A stretch of 64,000 bases of DNA from Stratiolaelaps scimitus (taxonomy: Eukaryota > Arthropoda > Arachnida > Mesostigmata > Laelapidae): positions 2,418,001-2,482,000 of the forward strand of contig JABWDB010000035.1 of NCBI GenBank assembly GCA_019614645.1, read 5' to 3'. Below, one piece after another: positions 57,873-64,000 of the stretch; the stretch's first letter is position 1; each line of letters starts with the position of its first letter. The position numbers and the translations under genes are program-made. The notes below the pieces were generated by a model. The model ran no database searches and was not told the DNA's origin. It saw only the letters and a program-made list of their open reading frames with translations.

Positions 57873-59110
57873 AGGAAACGAGTTGCTACAAGAATGTTGT
57901 AGGTAATCCACACAGAGCGATATACAACGATAAAGGCACCCGCAGCAGTAGCATCTAGCACCCTGTGTCAGATACTGTGGATGTGTGCTTGGATACACAT
58001 GTGTAACAGCCACCCTTCGCCTGGCCCCCTCTGCTAACCGCTGTGGAGTTTGTTCGCCCTGCATAGACTGGCTGTGTCCTGCCCTCGAATTAGATACCTA
58101 TCGTCACAGAACGTCGCTGAGATGAGTGAGGAGAACGACGCGTCGAGACGAGCTTGCCGTTGCTAGACAGCTCTACCTATGGCTCGATGTATACAGGAAA
58201 CGCTGCTGTCTCCACCCCCTTGTTACGGGAGGGGGGGCACTGGCTAGCCACACTGAATCTGCCATAGCATACAACGGGAGCCGGAAACGGAAGGAGAGCG
58301 CGCCATCGAAAAGAACCCACCCCGTCCGTGTGCACCTCACCAACGGCGAGTGCCTGGCCCCCTCGGGTGAGCGTACTGCCCTCAGTGGCTACAAGGAACG
58401 TGAAGTCTACCTTGGGCATCTGCAACCGCCGCCGTCATCACGCTACAATGGATCTTTTCCCCGGTCCGTAACAAGCATCTGTCGCTGAATCACAGCCCGC
58501 TTGCATTCACAAAACTCGTGTCCGGATGAGGGTTCTGTATTGCGGTCTCATTCTTCAGTGAAGTTAGGTTGCCGGGAAACGCCGGATGCCCACCCGGCCA
58601 CCTAGCTAACCAATCCGACCAAGCACATGCACACGCTGTTAAGCCACGAACAGGCGCTACGTACGTCTGCATGGGCGGCGTCCGTGCAGACGCCACAAAG
58701 GGTGCCGTCCAACTGGAGGCGACGCCAACGCTCCGAAGGACAACTGTACACACAGCATATATTCAACCATCGGAAATAACGAAGTGTTCTGTATAATGTA
58801 CCGACTGTGCATGTATACTACCACGAGGAAACACCCCCGCGCACCACGCAGCTACTATTGGCTTGTATGTGTAACGTCCACAAGCGTTCAACCAACAACT
58901 TTATGTACAATTATAGAGTAATGTCAGCCGAAGAAAAGCGAGAATATGTCGAGAAAATAGTGATGCAAGGAAAACGAAGCGGCCGTACCTCATTATGGGC
59001 AACGAGATGTTAGACAACTTTGGCTGACAACCAGCAGCCTCAATGCATCGCGTATCGTACCTATTAATCTTGTATTGTAGTTACAATGTGAACTTTTTGC
59101 AATGATTACT
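57873..59110. other. Non-coding stretch, no gene recognised
   Basis: A 120-codon plus frame (58126-58488) overlaps an 82-codon minus frame. Neither has a motif I know. Nothing else is seen. Confidence 0.38.
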
Positions 59111-59117
59111 CTTTACG

Positions 59118-59240
59118 GCTAAGTCTCTGGCTGTCGGAAGCCAGAGGTCGCAGGTTCGAGCCCTGCTGTGTGACATATAAGAGAGCTTAAGCATTGGAGA
59201 ATTGCAGCTCCTTTAATAAACCAATAAACATTTACCATTT
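59118..59240 (+). mobile_element. tRNA-derived SINE, copy 2
   Basis: This is the same element as at 28964-29095, in the opposite orientation. It has the anticodon-arm stem CTGGCT/AGCCAG and a perfect T-arm stem GCAGG/CCTGC around TTCGAGC, with the B box GGTTCGAGCC. The shared tail follows (GCTTAAGCATTG, TTGCAGCTCCTTTAATAAAC, AATAAACATTTACC). The tail ends in a repeat of ACCATTT, a simple-sequence end typical of retroposed copies. The 5' part before the anticodon arm is missing or degenerate. Confidence 0.74.
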
Positions 59241-60551
59241 TACCATTTATACCAGACGTATAGGCCAACGTGTCACCCACCTGCTTGAGAGGTGCAACCC
59301 AAACTTCTGCAAACGAGTGCACAATCTTCAGATTCAGATTGAAGCTGGTCGTTTTCGATCGAACGAGGGACAGCATAACCATCGTATTCGTCATAAGAAT
59401 AAGAGATGACACGGTCATCACACTAAAGACGATGACAAGCTCCTTGCCAATGTCGACAGCCGTACAGATACCTCGCGTGCGCGAGTCTGCCCCGCTGTTT
59501 CACGGGCTACACACAGTAAATTTGTTAGCACCACCGCTTTTGATTAGGGCTCTTTCACCGACATGCTCATTCGAGGCGGGTTAATAGCGTCGTTGTCGTT
59601 GTCCGCTGTCACCAGAGTCAGAGCAAGTGAAGGCGCCCAACGAACGCAAGCAACGATCTCGAGTAGAGGCACACGTGAGCAAATATGGAGTGCCTGCTCA
59701 CCGGTGATATAGTGGCTGGCCCTTTTGGTGATATACGCGCACTATCGCAACTCATGCCGCGAGCTGCTGACTGAATGACATGATGCCACCTTCAAAGCTA
59801 CCAATGTAGTACTGGTCGTCAGCAGCCCCTCGTCTTGTCCCCCCCGCCCCATTGTCCTAATATCTGATCCGAGTACGTCAGTTCGCGGAGGAGGTACCCG
59901 CGAACGCCACAACCGCGCCACTAGCCTATATGAGCGGGATGTATTGTAGCTTGAAGCGCCGCTCGCGACAAGCGGCTAAGCATGCGAGCGTCGTCCGTTC
60001 CAACCACCCAAGCAGCAATAACGAAGTAGACAAGCTCGGATAGCGCGAGGCGTCGAGCGCAGCATCAAACGCGTTATTGCGTTCTTGTAGTAGAAGTAGA
60101 GTATATTTAGTATGATGACCGTGGACGACCGTGGCCACATCCACTGATGACCAGCGACATCGCAGCCACCGTTGTAACAGGCCTCGTATCGTCCACGAGT
60201 GTCAGAGAGATAGAGAGAGAGCGCGAAGGGTCAGCCAGCCAGACACTCACCCACTCGCCTAACCCAACAAAACCAAACGAGCCAGCGACAAACGAAGGAA
60301 ATTGTCATTTTGTGTCGTCGCCGCCGCCGTTCACGAGAGCCGTGCTTGTCCAAACGGACGAACGAATTGACGAGAAAAGAGGCCCGTGACCACCGTGGCT
60401 CATCCCTATGCGGATCCTGTTCAATGTGTACCATCGTTCCGCATCGGAATGATCTATATCCATACACCCTTCGGGCCATATCACGCCCGCGTGACCGACA
60501 ACCAGAACACAGTGATGGCGTGCAATTACGGATGGGTCCAGCACAGCGTCT

Positions 60552-60573
60552 AGGTGGTGGTGGTGGTGGTGGT
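60552..60573. repeat. (GGT)n microsatellite
   Basis: This is a run of about seven GGT units. Confidence 0.92.
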
Positions 60574-60937
60574 CGGGGGTCCCTGTGTATGTATCGGAAT
60601 GAAGCCGTTCCGTATCGATGTTTCGTATACCCTTGGGGGAGTAGTAGCTTGCTGGCTTGTTTCACAGACTACTCACGACACTCGGTCCGCGTCGTACTTA
60701 GGGTCGCTCGTACGAGGCGTCATCGAGCTGACAGCGAACTGAGAGCGACAACGAGTTCTACCATATAGCAAAAAGTGACTGGATGATCGCGCGATCGCGG
60801 GCTGTCCGCTCCTGTCTCTCATTCCCGTATCCTCCGGCGTAGCCATGTCATCATGGAGCACACGACACGTCAATACACAGTACGGTACTCAATATTATAT
60901 ATACTCGTACACATTACATATTGTGAGTATTAACATT

Positions 60938-60975
60938 AAGAGAGAAAGAGAGAGATTGAGAGAGAGAAAGAGAGA
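60938..60975. repeat. (GA)n microsatellite, imperfect
   Basis: AGAGAG units carry AAAG and TTG interruptions. Confidence 0.9.
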
Positions 60976-61753
60976 ATAACAGCGTATTTCACGCAGTGTC
61001 GTAAATGGCATTACCGCCAACCGGAGGATTGCTGCACCAAGCAAGTGATATTTATTTCACTCTGTTTCACACGCAGAGGAGATAGAGACACGTAGATACT
61101 GGCAGAGTGTTGTCGGCGTCGGCGACGTCGGTGATGCTACCGATTGTGGTTAGTGAAGGCCGCGACCAGCGCCGTTACATTTCCATGTTCTCTTTCTAAG
61201 GGTCTCTCACAACGAACTGGTGGCACGGCTGAACAATTGGACAGATGTTGCTGGTCTATGTTCATCGATGTTTGGTGACTTGGGTTTAGCCACGGCTGGA
61301 CTTCGCCAGGGAGCGATTGCAGAGTAACAGTGGGCTACTCTACGGAACCAATGTGTCAACGCGAATACTCCTCGGTAGCAGTAGTACAAGTTGTTTAGTT
61401 GCTAAATATACATTGACTAACTGATCGTGTACGACAACCGACTCGACCGCCTCTTGTTATTTAGGCATCATTTTTCCAAGCTCGACCGCCTGCTGTCTCT
61501 CGCTGGTAACAGCTAATTTGGTGCCACGGACGTAATTAACCAGATGAAGAAGCCGCAAAGGCTGCGAGATAGACAGGGGGTATGCGTTTATAAATAATAA
61601 TTGCAACCATTATCATCATAATCACTTGCTAAAGAGTTTATAATCTTGTGCAAAAAACGCATAAACATCCGCGATAAGCTTGAGACATCTAGATTTCATG
61701 TAGTATAATAAATATAGTGGAATTGTATTGAAATGTTTTACCAAAATGCACCA

Positions 61754-61945
61754 TCATCGACTCTTCGCCCTCACAATATGTCCAATGATAAAAAGCACAT
61801 ACTGATGCCAGTCAAGCATCTGAATTAGGTTTAGTACTGCACCAACTGCTATAATCCGATATAGGCGACAGAGAATATACGACTTCTTCGCCCACTCTAG
61901 ACATCTCTGAATCTTATAGTCATTTGCCTTCGGAGTACCCAACAT
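61754..61945 (-). CDS. Unassigned small hydrophobic open frame
   Basis: The 63-codon frame from an ATG begins MLGTPKANDYKIQRCLEWAK. It has two hydrophobic stretches, about residues 30-42 (IIAVGAVLNLIQM) and 46-56 (YVLFIIGHIV), with basic ends. It lies downstream of, and on the same strand as, the membrane-protein candidate at 62059-62304, so the two could be parts of one spliced gene. I recognise no family, and AT-rich DNA often yields hydrophobic frames by chance. Confidence 0.22.
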   Translation of the reverse strand: MLGTPKANDYKIQRCLEWAKKSYILCRLYRIIAVGAVLNLIQMLDWHQYVLFIIGHIVRAKSR

Positions 61946-62058
61946 CGGCAATAGATCAGATAATACATAATAGATCAGATCATAGATATACTATACGATG
62001 ATAGACCAGATAATCTATGAGAAATATATATAGATGAATAACTGCATGACAGTCGAGT

Positions 62059-62304
62059 TCATTGATCTCCGGCATCGATAGTTGTTGCATTGTCATTTTG
62101 CATCCGGAGTTGCTTCTCAAATAGACTGCTCACCGATATCACTCGTCTCGCCTGCAGTTTTCTACTGACTATGCAAATTACTATAATTACTGCGGAGATC
62201 GCAACGAAGGTCAGTACGTTTCGAACGAAATTCTCGACGACTCCGGAGAAATCTTCTTGCATACGGACCCGATCTGATTTGGGGCACTGTACTGCACCGG
62301 GCAT
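62059..62304 (-). CDS. Candidate single-pass membrane protein or exon
   Basis: The 81-codon ATG frame has a short polar N-terminus (residues 1-29), a clear hydrophobic segment about residues 30-47 (VLTFVAISAVIIVICIVS) and a basic RKLQARR stop-transfer border. A polar tail rich in Gln and Asn follows. Codon usage is mixed and protein-like, and there is no repeat in it. A good splice-donor word, CG|GTGAGC, lies inside at 62134/62133, so the tail may instead be intron. An in-frame stop occurs four codons before the ATG. I do not recognise the family. It is the most gene-like frame in the window but is still unproven. Confidence 0.38.
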   Translation of the reverse strand: MPGAVQCPKSDRVRMQEDFSGVVENFVRNVLTFVAISAVIIVICIVSRKLQARRVISVSSLFEKQLRMQNDNATTIDAGDQ

Positions 62305-63270
62305 TTGGTTTAGTGCTTAGCGCACGGTCATCAACCTTTTTGATGAACAGGTCAAATACTATACTAGCTCCTCTGAACGATATTAAGTCAGCGACCTGCC
62401 AAGGATTTCCAGATGTCCACCATTCACCCCGGAGTACGGGGATATTATCCAGCCGTGTGATGAAGTGGCGCCTCTGAGGGTGTCTCTAGAGCTCTCAAGA
62501 TGAATAGAATGTTTTGTGCGTCTAAGATGCCAAGATTACCAGCGAGTCTTGATAGAGTGATTCAACCGGTGACTCACAGGTACCCGAGGTTTTCTCATGG
62601 TGACAAGATGAAGTGTTTATGGTAGGAAGAAAACGTCAGACCAATCGAGTTCATTAACACGCTCGTTGCCTATAGTCCAGAGTCTTCTTCAAATAAACAA
62701 GCCGGTTATATTCGATATACATACGTATATTTACGTATAATAGGCAGGCAGGCTGGAAGCAGATGACGTTGAATTGATGAAGGTCGTTATTCATGTCATA
62801 TATCATCACATATCCACTTTCTCTACTGTTGGCGTGTTAACGCGAATCATGGAAGCACTATAGATTGCTGGTTGAAGATTATCATAACAGGTGAATCATG
62901 CGGTAGCTCGTCCCTTCCTGCTCCTAAAGGTCGGCCTGGTACGCCTCTTATGCGTCGGGCAACAAATGGATTGAGAAAGGACCGTGCTGTGTCTATCAAC
63001 TTCGACAAAATATTCACGGATGATAGATAAGGTATGAGGTATGTTGTATGAGAAAGAAACCACATATAGAGAGAAGCCGTCCCTTTACTGATTACACTTC
63101 ATTCTATTTGTAGGTGCACTGCAAATGTTTCCCAGCCTGCTAATTCACTAGGAAACTTAAAGGTACAATATCTATCATTAAAACACTTCACGTTACACGG
63201 CCTTCGTAGAGCGAAGTTCTTGCCGACCGTAATCGTTGTTAGCTCGTCAATTTCCTTCTTTTCAATCTAG

Positions 63271-63365
63271 CTATTTAAAGAAACTAGTGAAGCCTCCGCA
63301 TGCCGGCATGCCAGTGTTCATCACCGAGTATATGAGCCCGAGTTCGCGCACCGTGATGCGTCAGG
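63271..63365 (+). CDS. Candidate internal coding exon, unknown family
   Basis: A pyrimidine-rich acceptor, TTTCCTTCTTTTCAATCTAG, ends at 63270. The following frame reads YLKKLVKPPHAGMPVFITEY, then MSPSSRTVMRQ, with C/G-rich third positions unlike its surroundings. A donor-like G|GTAATG follows at 63366. If real, the exon is 95 bases long and enters in phase 1. I looked for partners: no matching upstream or downstream exon is recognised, and I cannot name the protein. Confidence 0.3.
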
Positions 63366-63923
63366 GTAATGTACATCTCTGTGCAGTTTTACGTGCTACG
63401 TTCTGTGTGGGTGGCTAGGTCACTTGCACAGCGGCGCGTGCAGAATCTTCAGGGAGGCTGATTCAAGGACGCGACATCAGGCCGAGCGCCCATCGCCACC
63501 TCCAACATCCTTAATTGTTCTCAGCACGAGAGACACAGCAGCAGGAGCAAGAGTGCTCCAACGAACGTAACGTATCTACCCGTCGTGCGGTGGTGCCGGC
63601 TTAGCAAGGATCACTCACTCAATGCTAAGGAGGAACAACGAGCGATGGGTCCCTACACACACACACATGTAGCAGAAACGATGGATTTCTCCGCAGCTGT
63701 TTACGTGCTGCATACTATTCCTTGGTTCCTCGTAACGTCATTTTCGTGGTTGAGGTGAAATGTCGGTGGTGAGGCCCAAAATGTCGCGGGGTCTACCCTT
63801 TGACGAGAAATGACGTGCGTACCGTAAGGACGTGCGTATTGGTTATCTAACAGAATGTATAATCATTTTTCATTGGCAATATTTACGTGCTGAAACGATT
63901 CGATTCCATAGGATGGAACATGC

Positions 63924-63965
63924 TAAGCGCCAGGCGTTGAGCGCCAACGGTTGAGCGCAACTGCA
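63924..63965. repeat. 14-bp tandem repeat, three units
   Basis: TAAGCGCCAGGCGT, TGAGCGCCAACGGT and TGAGCGCAACTGCA are head-to-tail variants sharing a (T)GAGCGC core. No family is recognised. Confidence 0.75.
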
Positions 63966-64000
63966 GAGTAGCATTTATGTAAAATAAATCATATCGCTGC

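Larger units (their letters stand above)
59241..61740. other. Non-coding stretch with GGT and GA tracts
   Basis: It includes a (GGT)n run at 60.55 kb and (GA)n runs at 60.2 and 60.94 kb. Frames of up to 152 codons overlap on both strands and are carried by repeats. No gene is recognised. Confidence 0.4.

Noticed and set aside
1..64000. CRISPR arrays, bacterial operons, phage genes, rRNA genes
   Set aside because: I saw no regularly spaced direct repeats with unique spacers, no tightly packed same-strand genes and no rRNA sequence. The window is of animal type.

Overview
This 64 kb window looks like nuclear DNA of an animal, most likely an arthropod. There is no dense gene layout, no operon structure and no long conserved open frame. 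Instead there are many (TA)n, (CT)n, (CAG)n and (AAT)n microsatellites, decayed mariner-type DNA transposons, a decayed Ty3/Gypsy retrotransposon fragment and short tRNA-like interspersed repeats. A mite or other chelicerate is a guess from this character, not a demonstration. Most open frames come from low-complexity DNA or are open on both strands at once. I read the window as intergenic or intronic DNA, and I cannot name a single host gene with confidence.

Layout. 1-18.4 kb: non-coding DNA with a mildly GC-rich CAG block (2.6-4.6 kb), a homeodomain-type site cluster (5.48 kb), pyrimidine-rich tracts (12.3-13.8 kb) and one long unassigned open frame (15.2-16.0 kb). 18.4-19.1 kb: minus-strand Ty3/Gypsy reverse transcriptase/RNase H remnant whose recognisable part stops at a (TA)n array. 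19.1-29.4 kb: a GC-rich trinucleotide block (22.6-23.9 kb), a near-perfect hairpin (25.3 kb), a 22-bp perfect palindrome with two E-boxes (26.9 kb), a SINE (29.0 kb) and two copies of a short dispersed repeat (27.7 and 29.3 kb). 29.4-42 kb: many (TA)n arrays, a 20-bp tandem repeat, G-quadruplex-type tracts and a deleted mariner (36.8-37.5 kb, minus). 42-48.3 kb: the most GC-rich, microsatellite-dense part, open in several frames. 48.3-64 kb: a tRNA-like sequence (50.3 kb), a second, longer mariner (51.1-52.2 kb, plus) carrying a nested 144-bp insertion, a second SINE (59.1 kb) and weak candidate exons, including a small membrane protein frame (62.06-62.30 kb, minus).

The best supported story is repeat dynamics. 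Two mariner copies of one family have decayed differently. One has gained an (AAT)n array and an inserted short repeat flanked by a 10-bp direct repeat. That inserted repeat recurs at three other places in the window. Separately, a tRNA-derived SINE with an AATAAA-bearing tail is present in two copies on opposite strands.
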